Positions 10,189-20,111 of a stretch of 64,000 nt of DNA are shown here, one piece after another (the stretch's first letter is position 1; each line of letters opens with the position of its first letter). The stretch spans positions 1,225,126 through 1,289,125 of the forward strand of contig NZ_BBZI01000006.1 in the NCBI RefSeq assembly GCF_008974245.1. Direction: 5' to 3'. The DNA comes from Streptomyces abyssomicinicus (GTDB lineage Bacteria; Actinomycetota; Actinomycetes; Streptomycetales; Streptomycetaceae). The position numbers were made by a program, and so were the translations under genes. The notes beneath the pieces were generated by a model that searched no databases, was not told the DNA's origin, and was given only the letters and a program-made list of their open reading frames with translations.

Positions 10189-10848
10189 GTGCGGGTGGTC
10201 ATCGCCGAGGATTCGGTGCTGCTGCGGGAGGGACTGACGCGGCTGCTCACCGACCGCGGCCACGAGGTGGTCGCGGGGGTCGGCGACGGAGACGGGCTGG
10301 TGAAGACGATCAGCGATCTCGCCGCCCGGGGCGAACTCCCCGACGTGGTGGTGGCGGATGTGCGGATGCCGCCCACCCATACGGACGAAGGGGTGCGGGC
10401 CGCCGTCCGGATCCGCAAGGACCACCCCCAGGTGGGCGTGCTGGTGCTGTCGCAGTACGTGGAGGAGCGGTACGCCACCGAGCTGCTGGCCGGTTCCAGC
10501 CGGGGCGTGGGGTACCTGCTCAAGGACCGGGTGGCCGACGTCCGGGAGTTCACCGACGCGGTGGTCCGGGTCGCCCGGGGCGGAACTGCCCTGGACCCGG
10601 AGGTGGTGGCGCAGCTGCTGGGCCGCAGCCGGCGCCAGGACGTGCTGGAGGGCCTGACCCCACGCGAGCGGGAGGTGCTGGGGCTGATGGCGGAGGGCCG
10701 CACCAACTCGGCGATCGCGCGTCGCTTGGTGGTCAGTGATGGAGCGGTCGAGAAACACGTGAGCAACATCTTCATGAAGCTGGGCCTGGCACAGAGTGAC
10801 GGGGATCACCGTCGGGTTCTGGCCGTCCTGACCTATCTGAACTCCTGA
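10189..10848 (+). CDS. LuxR-family response regulator
   Basis: Response regulator partnered with the kinase at 8071, 219 aa. The receiver domain has acidic residues E7/D8 (VVIAEDS), phospho-acceptor D57 (VVADVRMPP) and K112 (YLLKDR). The C-terminal LuxR helix-turn-helix is LTPREREVLGLMAEG through VSDGAVEKHVSNIFMKLGL. I choose the GTG at 10189 because GGAGG at 10176-10180 sits 8 bases upstream and the receiver begins exactly there; a GTG at 10150 would add 13 residues without a good ribosome site. The 182-bp gap after the orphan sensor gene leaves room for a separate promoter. Confidence 0.93.
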   Translation: MRVVIAEDSVLLREGLTRLLTDRGHEVVAGVGDGDGLVKTISDLAARGELPDVVVADVRMPPTHTDEGVRAAVRIRKDHPQVGVLVLSQYVEERYATELLAGSSRGVGYLLKDRVADVREFTDAVVRVARGGTALDPEVVAQLLGRSRRQDVLEGLTPREREVLGLMAEGRTNSAIARRLVVSDGAVEKHVSNIFMKLGLAQSDGDHRRVLAVLTYLNS

Positions 10849-10886
10849 GCCGGTGAACTGCTGCCACGCTGGACCGGGGGGTCACT

Positions 10887-10903
10887 GTTGACAAAATGTC
10901 AAC
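10887..10903. promoter_or_regulatory. Perfect inverted repeat upstream of korA
   Basis: GTTGACA-AAA-TGTCAAC, 7-bp arms with a 3-base spacer, 39 bases after the response regulator stop and 163 bases before the korA start. This is the most AT-rich spot in the 217-bp gap. The size and symmetry fit an operator for a dimeric regulator. The left arm also contains TTGACA, a consensus -35 hexamer, but no matching -10 follows at 16-18 bases. The regulator is unknown. Confidence 0.5.
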
Positions 10904-11065
10904 GGTTCGCGGGCGGCCTGGCGACGGGCTCCGGCTCCCTCGCCTTTCCACGCCGAGCGGTTCAACGAATGACACAGGAAGGCAGCCCTTACAGACTTAG
11001 GGTTGAGGCGGGAGCGACCGGCCGAAGGCGTTTCCCGCACATGCCGCCCAGGGAGGTCCAGTTCA

Positions 11066-12961
11066 GTGACCAGCCAGGTCAGTACAGAGCGCGAGCCGAC
11101 AGCGGCGAAGGACGTCCGCCGGCTCGAACGGGTGGTCATCCGGTTCGCGGGTGACTCGGGTGACGGGATGCAGCTCACCGGCGACCGTTTCACCTCGGAG
11201 ACGGCGTCCTTCGGCAACGACCTGTCGACCCTGCCCAACTTCCCCGCCGAGATCCGCGCACCCGCAGGCACCCTCCCGGGCGTCTCCTCGTTCCAGCTCC
11301 ACTTCGCGGACCACGACATCCTCACCCCCGGCGACGCACCGAACGTGCTGGTCGCCATGAACCCGGCCGCGCTGAAGGCGAACCTCGCCGACCTGCCGCG
11401 CGGCGCGGAGATCATCGTCAACACCGACGAGTTCACCTCCCGTGCGCTGCAGAAGGTCGGCTACGCGGCCGATCCGCTCGCGGACGGGTCGCTCGACGCC
11501 TACCAGGTGCACCCGGTGCCGCTGACCACCCTCACGGTGGAGGCGCTGAAGGAGTTCGGTCTCACCCGGAAGGAGGCCGAGCGCAGCAAGAACATGTTCG
11601 CGCTGGGCCTGCTCAGCTGGATGTACCACCGGCCGACCGAGGGAACCGAGGCGTTCCTGAGGAAGAAGTTCGCCAAGAAGCCGCAGATCGCCGAGGCGAA
11701 CATCGCGGCGTACCGGGCCGGCTGGAACTTCGGCGAGACGACCGAGGACTTCGCCGTCTCCTACGAGGTGGCGCCGGCGTCGAAGGCGTTCCCGCCCGGC
11801 GTCTACCGCAACATCTCCGGCAACCTGGCGCTCTCCTACGGCCTGGTCGCCGCGTCGCGCCAGGCCGGGCTGCCGCTCTACCTGGGGTCGTACCCGATCA
11901 CCCCGGCCTCCGACATCCTGCACGAGCTCAGCCGGCACAAGAACTTCGGCGTGCGCACGTTCCAGGCGGAGGACGAGATCGCCGGCATCGGGGCGGCGCT
12001 CGGCGCGGCCTTCGGCGGCTCGCTGGCGGTCACCACGACCTCCGGTCCCGGGGTGGCGCTGAAGTCGGAGACGGTGGGCCTCGCGGTCTCGCTGGAGCTC
12101 CCGCTGCTGATCGTGGACATCCAGCGGGGCGGGCCTTCGACGGGTCTGCCCACCAAGACGGAGCAGGCCGACCTGCTCCAGGCGATGTACGGGCGCAACG
12201 GCGAGGCGCCGGTGCCGGTGGTCGCCCCGCGCACCCCGGCGGACTGCTTCGACGCGGCGCTGGAGGCGGCCCGGATCGCGCTGACCTACCGCACCCCGGT
12301 CTTCCTGCTCTCCGACGGCTACCTCGCCAACGGCAGCGAGCCGTGGCGGGTCCCCGAGGTGGAGGACCTGCCGGACCTGCGGGTGGAGTTCGCCGACGGG
12401 CCGAACCACACCACCGAGGACGGCGTCGAGGTCTTCTGGCCGTTCAAGCGGGATCCCGAGACGCTGGCCCGCCCATGGGCGGTGCCGGGCACGCCCGGTC
12501 TGGAGCACCGGATCGGCGGCATCGAGAAGCAGGACGGCACGGGGAACATCTCCTACGACCCGGCCAACCACGACTTCATGGTCCGCACCCGCCAGGCCAA
12601 GGTGGACGGCATCGCGGTGCCGGACCTCGAGGTCGACGACCCGGACGGCGACGCCCGGATCCTGGTCCTCGGCTGGGGCTCCACCTACGGCCCGATCACC
12701 GCGGCGGTCCGCCGGCTGCGCGGCATCGGCCACCCGGTCGCCCAGGCCCACCTGCGGCACCTCAACCCGTTCCCGGCCAACCTGGGCGAGGTGCTCCGGG
12801 CCTACGACAAGGTGGTGGTCCCGGAGATGAACCTCGGCCAGCTCGCCACCCTGATCAGGGCGAAGTTCCTGGTCGACGCCCGCTCCCACACCCAGGTCAA
12901 CGGCATGCCGTTCAAGGCGGAGCAGCTCGCCGCGGCGCTGAAGGAGGCCATCGATGGCTGA
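11066..12961 (+). CDS. korA: 2-oxoacid:ferredoxin oxidoreductase alpha subunit (gamma-alpha fusion)
   Basis: Subunit of the thiamine-diphosphate enzyme that oxidises 2-oxoglutarate (or a related 2-oxoacid) to the CoA thioester and reduces ferredoxin, 631 aa. The N-terminal third is the gamma domain (FAGDSGDGMQLTGDRF, PNFPAEIRAPAG). The rest is the alpha/pyrimidine domain with GSYPITPASDILHELS and the DEIAGIGAALGAA segment. GTG 11066 is chosen because GGAGG at 11052-11056 lies 9 bases upstream. It overlaps korB by 8 bases. The family uses ferredoxin and not NAD, which matters because the nearby nuo2 cluster lacks the NADH module. Preference for 2-oxoglutarate is inferred from actinobacterial homologues. 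Confidence 0.93.
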   Translation: MTSQVSTEREPTAAKDVRRLERVVIRFAGDSGDGMQLTGDRFTSETASFGNDLSTLPNFPAEIRAPAGTLPGVSSFQLHFADHDILTPGDAPNVLVAMNPAALKANLADLPRGAEIIVNTDEFTSRALQKVGYAADPLADGSLDAYQVHPVPLTTLTVEALKEFGLTRKEAERSKNMFALGLLSWMYHRPTEGTEAFLRKKFAKKPQIAEANIAAYRAGWNFGETTEDFAVSYEVAPASKAFPPGVYRNISGNLALSYGLVAASRQAGLPLYLGSYPITPASDILHELSRHKNFGVRTFQAEDEIAGIGAALGAAFGGSLAVTTTSGPGVALKSETVGLAVSLELPLLIVDIQRGGPSTGLPTKTEQADLLQAMYGRNGEAPVPVVAPRTPADCFDAALEAARIALTYRTPVFLLSDGYLANGSEPWRVPEVEDLPDLRVEFADGPNHTTEDGVEVFWPFKRDPETLARPWAVPGTPGLEHRIGGIEKQDGTGNISYDPANHDFMVRTRQAKVDGIAVPDLEVDDPDGDARILVLGWGSTYGPITAAVRRLRGIGHPVAQAHLRHLNPFPANLGEVLRAYDKVVVPEMNLGQLATLIRAKFLVDARSHTQVNGMPFKAEQLAAALKEAIDG

Positions 12962-14024
12962 CACGACCGAGACGTCGGCGAACCTGCTGTCACTGGTCCC
13001 CAAGGCGGCCGGCAAGCAGACGATGAAGGACTTCAAGTCGGACCAGGAGGTCCGCTGGTGCCCCGGCTGCGGCGACTACGCGATCCTCGCCGCCGTCCAG
13101 GGCTTCATGCCGGAGCTGGGGCTGGCGAAGGAGAACATCGTCTTCGTCTCCGGCATCGGCTGCTCGTCCCGCTTCCCCTATTACATGAACACCTACGGGA
13201 TGCACTCCATCCACGGGCGTGCGCCGGCCATCGCGACCGGGCTGGCCACCTCGCGGCGGGACCTGAGCGTCTGGGTGGTCACCGGTGACGGCGACGCGCT
13301 GTCCATCGGCGGCAACCACCTGATCCACGCCCTGCGCCGCAACGTCAATCTGAAGATCCTGCTCTTCAACAACCGGATCTACGGACTGACCAAGGGCCAG
13401 TACTCCCCCACCTCCGAGATCGGCAAGATCACCAAGTCGACGCCGATGGGCTCGCTGGACGCCCCCTTCAACCCGGTGTCGCTGGCGCTGGGCGCGGAGG
13501 CGACCTTCGTGGCGCGAACGGTGGACTCCGACCGCAAGCACCTCACCGAGGTGCTCCGGCAGGCGGCCGCCCACGAGGGCACGGCGCTGGTGGAGATCTA
13601 CCAGAACTGCAACATCTTCAACGACGGCGCCTTCGACGTGATCAAGGACCGGGAGCAGGCCCAGGAGGCGGTGATCCGCCTGGAGCACGGGCAGCCGATC
13701 CGCTTCGGCGTGGACGACGCCAAGGGCGTGGTCCGCGACCCGGTCACCGGCGACCTGGTGGTGGTCGACGTCACGCCGGAGAACGAGGCCGACGTGCTGG
13801 TCCACGACGCGCACGCGGCCTCGCCGACCACCGCGTTCGCGCTCTCCCGCCTGGCCGACCCGGACACGCTGCACCACACGCCCATCGGAGTCCTCCGATC
13901 GGTGGGGCGCCCGGTGTACGACACGCTGATGGCGCGACAGCTGGAGGACGCCGTCGAGCGGCAGGGCACGGGCGACCTGGGGGCGCTGCTGGCGGGCAGC
14001 GACACCTGGACCGTCGCCGGGTGA
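12954..14024 (+). CDS. korB: 2-oxoacid:ferredoxin oxidoreductase beta subunit
   Basis: Thiamine-diphosphate and [4Fe-4S]-binding partner of KorA, 356 aa. Key features are WCPGCGDYAIL and SGIGCSSRFPYYMNTYG (cluster cysteines) and the TPP/Mg motif GDGDALSIGGNH ending in NNRIYGLTKGQYSPTS. The start codon lies within the last codons of korA, so production should be stoichiometric. The pair forms the whole two-subunit enzyme; no delta (ferredoxin-like) subunit gene accompanies it, as is usual for the actinobacterial KorAB type. Confidence 0.95.
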   Translation: MADTTETSANLLSLVPKAAGKQTMKDFKSDQEVRWCPGCGDYAILAAVQGFMPELGLAKENIVFVSGIGCSSRFPYYMNTYGMHSIHGRAPAIATGLATSRRDLSVWVVTGDGDALSIGGNHLIHALRRNVNLKILLFNNRIYGLTKGQYSPTSEIGKITKSTPMGSLDAPFNPVSLALGAEATFVARTVDSDRKHLTEVLRQAAAHEGTALVEIYQNCNIFNDGAFDVIKDREQAQEAVIRLEHGQPIRFGVDDAKGVVRDPVTGDLVVVDVTPENEADVLVHDAHAASPTTAFALSRLADPDTLHHTPIGVLRSVGRPVYDTLMARQLEDAVERQGTGDLGALLAGSDTWTVAG

Positions 14025-14075
14025 CGGCGGCGGGTGACCGGCGGCGGGTGACCGGCGGCGGGTGATCCCCGCCGC
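14025..14075 (+). repeat. Short GC-rich direct repeats after korB
   Basis: Three near-identical copies of GGCGGCGGGTGACC (14-base period) directly follow the korB stop codon, then decay into CACGGCCCGCGCCG repeats up to about 14100. No coding potential is seen. Confidence 0.5.
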
Positions 14076-14134
14076 ACGGCCCGCGCCGCACGGCCCGCGC
14101 CGGGTGACGCCCCGTGCGCCCGCGCTTCGCCGCC

Positions 14135-14202
14135 AACGCCGCGCCCCCCGCGTGTCAGGACCGTATGTCGATACGGGAATGACATGCGGGGGGCGCGGCG
14201 TT
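14135..14202 (+). terminator. Long hairpin after korB, before rarD
   Basis: Arms 14135-14157 and 14180-14202 pair over 23 bases, with a single G-U wobble if transcribed on the plus strand (a C-A mismatch on the minus strand). Inside the 22-base loop a second perfect hairpin, CCGTAT-GTCG-ATACGG (14161-14176), is nested. It starts 111 bases past the korB stop and ends 54 bases before the next start codon. The likely role is terminating korAB transcripts, but its position in the next gene's leader also allows a regulatory role. No U-tract follows, as is common in Streptomyces. Confidence 0.65.
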
Positions 14203-14255
14203 ACCTTCCGGATGGTGCCTACGCTGCGGGAGCGTGGCAGCCAGAAGGAGGAGCA

Positions 14256-15278
14256 ATGCCACAGCCGGCGCCGCGGAACGAGAACCGGATCGGTCTGCTG
14301 AACGGATTCGCCGCCTACGGCATGTGGGGACTGGTCCCCCTCTTCTGGCCGCTGCTGAAGCCGGCCGGCGCCGTGGAGATCCTGGCGCACCGGATGATCT
14401 GGTCCCTGGTCCTGGTCGGGCTGATCCTGCTGGTGGTGCGCCGCTGGGCCTGGGCCGGCGAGCTGATACGCCAGCCCCGCAAGCTCGCGCTGATCACCCT
14501 GGCCGCGACGGTGATCACCGTGAACTGGGGCGTCTACATCTGGTCCGTCAACGCCGGGCACGTCGTCGAGGCGTCCCTCGGCTACTTCATCAACCCCCTG
14601 GTCACCATCGCCCTCGGCGTCCTCCTCCTCAAGGAGCGGCTGCGTCCCGTGCAGTGGGCGGCGGTCGGTGTCGGCCTCGCCGCCGTGGTGGTGCTGACCG
14701 TGGGCTACGGGCGGCTGCCGTGGATCTCGCTGACCCTCGCCTTCTCCTTCGCCGCGTACGGCCTGGTCAAGAAGAAGGTGAACATCGGCGGGCTCGAGTC
14801 GATGGCCGCCGAGACCGCCGTCCAGTTCCTGCCCGCCCTGGCCTACCTGCTGTGGCTCGGCTCGCGGGGGCAGGCCACCTTCGGCACGGAGGGGGCCGGG
14901 CACGCCGCCCTGCTGGCCGCCACCGGTGTGGTCACCGCGGTGCCGCTGATCTGCTTCGGCGCCGCCGCCATCCGGGTACCGCTGTCCACGCTGGGCCTGC
15001 TGCAGTACCTGGCGCCGGTCTTCCAGTTCGGTCTGGGCGTCCTCTACTTCCACGAGGCCATGCCGCCGGAGCGGTGGGCGGGCTTCGCCCTGGTGTGGCT
15101 GGCGCTGTCCCTGCTCACCTGGGACGCCCTGCGCACCGCCCGCCGCTCGGCCCGCGCCCTGCGCGCGGCGGCCGCCGCCGCGGTGGCGGCGGCCACCCCG
15201 GTGGGCCCGGCCGACCCGGCCGCCCTGCCGGAGCCCGGTGAGGCAGGGGCGGCGGGCTCCCGGGAGCGCACCGCCTGA
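14256..15278 (+). CDS. rarD: RarD-like EamA-family transporter
   Basis: Drug/metabolite-transporter-superfamily membrane protein of the RarD (chloramphenicol-sensitive protein) type, 340 aa, about ten predicted helices in two EamA repeats. RarD hallmarks are GMWGLVPLFWPLL, VEILAHRMIWSLVLV, INWGVYIWSVN-like VNWGVYIWSVNAGHV, and EASLGYFINPLVTIALG. The C-terminal 60 residues are Ala/Arg/Pro-rich and cytoplasmic. The ATG at 14256 has AAGGAGGAG just upstream. The substrate is not known for the family. Confidence 0.9.
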   Translation: MPQPAPRNENRIGLLNGFAAYGMWGLVPLFWPLLKPAGAVEILAHRMIWSLVLVGLILLVVRRWAWAGELIRQPRKLALITLAATVITVNWGVYIWSVNAGHVVEASLGYFINPLVTIALGVLLLKERLRPVQWAAVGVGLAAVVVLTVGYGRLPWISLTLAFSFAAYGLVKKKVNIGGLESMAAETAVQFLPALAYLLWLGSRGQATFGTEGAGHAALLAATGVVTAVPLICFGAAAIRVPLSTLGLLQYLAPVFQFGLGVLYFHEAMPPERWAGFALVWLALSLLTWDALRTARRSARALRAAAAAAVAAATPVGPADPAALPEPGEAGAAGSRERTA

Positions 15279-15328
15279 TCGCGCGTTCCGGTTGCGCGCG
15301 CCCGCACACCACCCGTAAGAGTGGTGGC

Positions 15329-15793
15329 ATGACGCAATCCACGGTGCCTGTCCACTGGAAGCTCGTCGTCGACGCGGCCGATCCACACGCACTGGCCGAC
15401 TTCTGGGCGGCCGCGCTGCACTACGTCCCGGAGGACAACAGTCCGCTGGTGGAGAAGCTGCTGAGCGCGGGGGTGGTGCCCGTCGAGGCCACCCTGGAGT
15501 GGCGGGGCCGGGCCGCCTGGCGCAACCTGGCGGCGGTCCGCCACCCGGAGGACCCGTACGACGAGGAGTCCGGCACCGGTCTGGGGCGGCGGCTGCTGTT
15601 CCAGCGGGTCCCGGAGCCCAAGACGGTCAAGAACCGGCTCCACCTGGACCTCCACCCCGGCGAGGGGGCGCGTGGCGGCGAGGTCGGGCGGCTGACGGCG
15701 CTGGGCGCCCGTGTGCTGCGCGAGGTCCGGGAGCCGGGCGGCGCGTGGACGGTCATGTACGACCCGGAGGGCAACGAGTTCTGCGTCCACTGA
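15329..15793 (+). CDS. VOC-family (glyoxalase-like) protein
   Basis: 154-aa protein of the vicinal-oxygen-chelate fold. It opens with [21 protein letters not shown], has [22 protein letters not shown] in the middle, and ends with [12 protein letters not shown]; His and Glu at these places are typical metal-ligand positions. This subgroup (Glyoxalase_6-like) is abundant in actinomycetes and mostly uncharacterised, so no substrate is claimed. It stands alone, about 50 bases after the transporter and 106 bases before recQ. Confidence 0.85.
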   Translation: MTQSTVPVHWKLVVDAADPHALADFWAAALHYVPEDNSPLVEKLLSAGVVPVEATLEWRGRAAWRNLAAVRHPEDPYDEESGTGLGRRLLFQRVPEPKTVKNRLHLDLHPGEGARGGEVGRLTALGARVLREVREPGGAWTVMYDPEGNEFCVH

Positions 15794-15899
15794 ACCCGGC
15801 CGCCCCGGCTCCGGACCGGCCGGGCCTGTGGAAAACTCCGGCGCCGTCGGCGCGCCCCCCTATGGTGGAGGGAGGTCGACAGGGACGGGCGGTACAGGT

Positions 15900-17793
<1,894 letters not shown>

Positions 17794-17795
<2 letters not shown>

Positions 17796-18045
17796 GCACA
17801 GGGGCAGGCCTCGCCGCCCGGGCACGGCCTCGAGCGCGGGGCAGGCCGCGCCGCCCGGGCACGGGGCCCCGCATCGACGCCCGGGCGCGAAGGCACGCCT
17901 CGGCGCCTGAGCGCGGGGCCGTGTCTCCGGTACCCGAGCACGGGGCCGCGGCCTCCACCGCCGGAGCACGGGGCCAGGCCTCCGCCGCCCGAGCGCGGGG
18001 CCGGCCTCGGGCGCACGGGCGCGGGGTCGCGCCACCGGCGCGCGA
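17794..18045 (+). repeat. Degenerate ~27-bp tandem repeats after recQ
   Basis: About nine degenerate units of consensus GAGCRCGGGGCCRGGCCTC plus CGCCGCCC run from inside the recQ stop codon to about 18045. The best-preserved units begin near 17909, 17936, 17964 and 17991. This fills most of the 362-bp gap between recQ and the HAD gene. No coding or hairpin function is evident. Confidence 0.6.
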
Positions 18046-18157
18046 GGGAATCACCCCGGATCGCGCTCACATGAGACGATCAGCGCCCTATTGCACACAT
18101 CCGGTCGGCGTGTCAACCCGTCACGGGGGCGCTCCGGATCGTCCGTATTCTCTGATC

Positions 18158-18991
18158 ATGCCCGCACCCGCCGCCTATGCGCCCCCTTCCCGTGCGCTCC
18201 CCGCGTACGCCCTCATCGCCACGGACCTGGACGGCACGCTCCTGCGTGACGACGACACCATCTCCCCCCGCACCCGCGCGGCACTGGGACGCGCCGCCCG
18301 GGCGGGTGCCCGGCATCTGGTGGTGACGGGGCGCCCCGCACCGCGGGTACGCGACCTGCTCGCCGGGATCGGCGGCGGTTTCGCGGTGTGCGGGCAGGGC
18401 GCGCAGCTCTACGACGCGGACCGGGACCGCCTGGTGTGGTCGATGACGCTGGACCGCGAGCTGGCGGAGACCGCCATCGGCAAGATCGAGGCCGAGGTGG
18501 GCCAGGTGTACGCGGCCGTCGACCAGGACGGCGCCAACGGGCTCACCCTGATCGAGCCCGGCTACCGGATGGCCCGCCCCACCCTCCCCTCGGTGCGGGT
18601 GGACCGCCGGGACGCCCTGTGGGAGCGCCCGATCACCAAGGTCCTGCTCTGCCACCCCGAGCTGACCGACGACGAGCTGACGGCGACGGCCGCCGCGGCC
18701 GTCGGATCACTGGCGACGGTGACGATGTCGGGGCCGGGCACCGTGGAGCTGCAGCCGCACGGCATCACCAAGGCGACCGGCCTGGCCATGGCGGCGTCAC
18801 GGCTCGGCCTGGGCCCCGAGGACGCCATCGCCTTCGGCGACATGCCGAACGACGTGCCCATGTTCCACTGGGCGGCCCGCGGGGTGGCCATGGCCAACGC
18901 CCACCCCGAGCTGAAGGCGGTCGCGGACGAGGTCACCACGACGAACGAGGACGACGGCGTGGCCGTCGTCCTCGAGCGCCTGTTCCTCTGA
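18158..18991 (+). CDS. HAD-superfamily (Cof-type) phosphatase
   Basis: Cof/YbiI-like haloacid-dehalogenase hydrolase, 277 aa. Motif I is IATDLDGTLL, with nucleophile and acid aspartates near residue 23. Motif II is VVTGRPAPR, and motif III/IV is KATGLAMAAS followed by IAFGDMPNDVPMF. Such enzymes dephosphorylate sugar phosphates or flavin/nucleotide precursors; the substrate cannot be told. The ATG at 18158 is chosen because it sits shortly before the conserved domain. It converges on the lytic enzyme gene with only 9 bases between stops. Confidence 0.92.
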   Translation: MPAPAAYAPPSRALPAYALIATDLDGTLLRDDDTISPRTRAALGRAARAGARHLVVTGRPAPRVRDLLAGIGGGFAVCGQGAQLYDADRDRLVWSMTLDRELAETAIGKIEAEVGQVYAAVDQDGANGLTLIEPGYRMARPTLPSVRVDRRDALWERPITKVLLCHPELTDDELTATAAAAVGSLATVTMSGPGTVELQPHGITKATGLAMAASRLGLGPEDAIAFGDMPNDVPMFHWAARGVAMANAHPELKAVADEVTTTNEDDGVAVVLERLFL

Positions 18992-19000
18992 GGGAACCGG

Positions 19001-19504
19001 TCAGTACGCGCTGTTGACGTTGTCGATCGAGCCGTAACGGTCGGCGGCGTAGTTGCACGCGGCGGCGATGTTGGCGACCGGGTCGAACGGCGAGGAGCCG
19101 GTGCCCTCCACGTGGTACTCGTCGAAGGTGGGGTCGATCACCTGGAGCAGGCCCTTGGACGGGATGCCGTTGACGGCGTTGATGTCCCAGTCGTTGATGG
19201 CCAGCGGGTTGCCGGAGGACTCGCGCATCACATTGCGGTGGATGCCCTCGTAGGTGCCCGGGATGTCGTGCTTCTCCATGACGTCGAGGGCCTCGTTGAT
19301 CCACGCGTCCAGGTTGTCCGGCGTCGCGGCGAGCTGGGTGACCTTGTTGCCGGCGGCGGCCGCGGAGTCCTTGGCAGCGGTCGCGGAGTCCTTGGCGGTG
19401 GCCGGGGTCTCGGCCGCCCAGGCGCCGGTCGCGCCCGCGATCGGGGCGGCGACGACGGCCGCGGCGACAGCGAGGGCGGAGGCGGTACGGGTGAAGCGGG
19501 ACAT
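19001..19504 (-). CDS. Secreted transglycosylase-like (SLT fold) protein
   Basis: Exported peptidoglycan-active protein, 167 aa. The signal peptide (1-30) ends at AWA-AE. A short Ala/Lys/Thr/Asp repeat (ATAKDSATAAKDSAAAAG) acts as linker. The C-terminal domain has the SLT pattern: E95 in NVMRESSGNPLAIND, then GIPSKGLLQVIDPTFDEYH, which carries the GLLQ[V/I] motif, and NIAAACNYAADRYGSI. This suggests a muramidase-type lytic enzyme acting on the cell wall. Expression should respond to c-di-AMP through the riboswitch that forms its leader. The start codon is fixed by GGAAAGGAAG 4 bases upstream. Confidence 0.9.
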   Translation of the reverse strand: MSRFTRTASALAVAAAVVAAPIAGATGAWAAETPATAKDSATAAKDSAAAAGNKVTQLAATPDNLDAWINEALDVMEKHDIPGTYEGIHRNVMRESSGNPLAINDWDINAVNGIPSKGLLQVIDPTFDEYHVEGTGSSPFDPVANIAAACNYAADRYGSIDNVNSAY

Positions 19505-19516
19505 GGCTCTTCCTTT

Positions 19517-19700
19517 CCGGCGCCTGCGAGGTGAGCTGTCGGGTTCGGGCCAGAAAGGCTGCCCGGCCCGTCGCCCTGGTCGGGCGACAGGCTTCACCCC
19601 GAGCCGTCCGGAGCGTGCTCCGGTCCGGCGGCGTACCTGGGTCCCCCGCTCCTGCCGTCATGGAATGGGTTTGTGGTGACCGGACGGCGGCAGGATTCGG
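19517..19700 (-). ncRNA. c-di-AMP (ydaO-yuaA) riboswitch
   Basis: On the minus strand the leader of the transglycosylase-like gene carries the conserved ydaO-type blocks in order: AATCCTGCCG at its 5' side, GCGGGGGACCCAGG, then CTCGGGGTGAAGCC, and finally CCGACAGCTCACCTCGCAGG before the coding region. These match the actinobacterial c-di-AMP riboswitch class known upstream of rpf and other wall-hydrolase genes. The last conserved block ends about 20 bases before the start codon, so the ribosome site lies immediately after the aptamer. Confidence 0.87.
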
Positions 19701-19721
19701 CGTTCCACCCGGCTGGCCAGA

Positions 19722-19751
19722 AACGTACGTGAGAGCGGATGTCCGAAACAA
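19722..19751 (-). promoter_or_regulatory. Candidate promoter of the riboswitch transcript
   Basis: Minus-strand hexamers TTGTTT (19746-19751) and TACGTT (19722-19727) are 18 bases apart. A start site about 8 bases on would put the transcript 5' end just before the aptamer, which fits. Both hexamers are imperfect. Confidence 0.4.
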
Positions 19752-20111
19752 GTACGAAAGCCTGTGGATCACGCCGGTTGATCGGGATTACGGGTGATTT
19801 GCACCCCGCCTCCACGCCGCCACCGGACCTCAACTGCGCCCGATAGAGGGCGAGTTCGCATGATTCGCCGGCGCACGGCCGCACCCCGCCCCTGTGGCTC
19901 ACCTCACGGATCGGTCGATGCCCACCCAAAGGGATCGAATGTGCACTGACTCACTCAACCCGTCGAAACCGGACAGGGCATCTCCGGCCATCTGGCGGGT
20001 GGGGGCTGTCGGTGATCGAAACCTGACCGGATACGCTGAGTGGGGTGATGGCAATGACCTATCGACAAACCGTGTAACCGTCAGCACACACCAGCAGACA
20101 GGAGACCCCTC
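19752..20111. other. Intergenic region before the polyprenyl synthase
   Basis: 360 bases between the riboswitch promoter and the synthase start, holding the plus-strand promoter of the synthase. A possible -10 (TACGCT, 20032-20037) is visible, but its -35 is weak. No conserved RNA or ORF is recognised here. Confidence 0.5.

Noticed and set aside
10888..10930. Promoter based on TTGACA before korA
   Set aside because: No acceptable -10 follows at 16-18 bases; the hexamer is better explained as part of the dyad.
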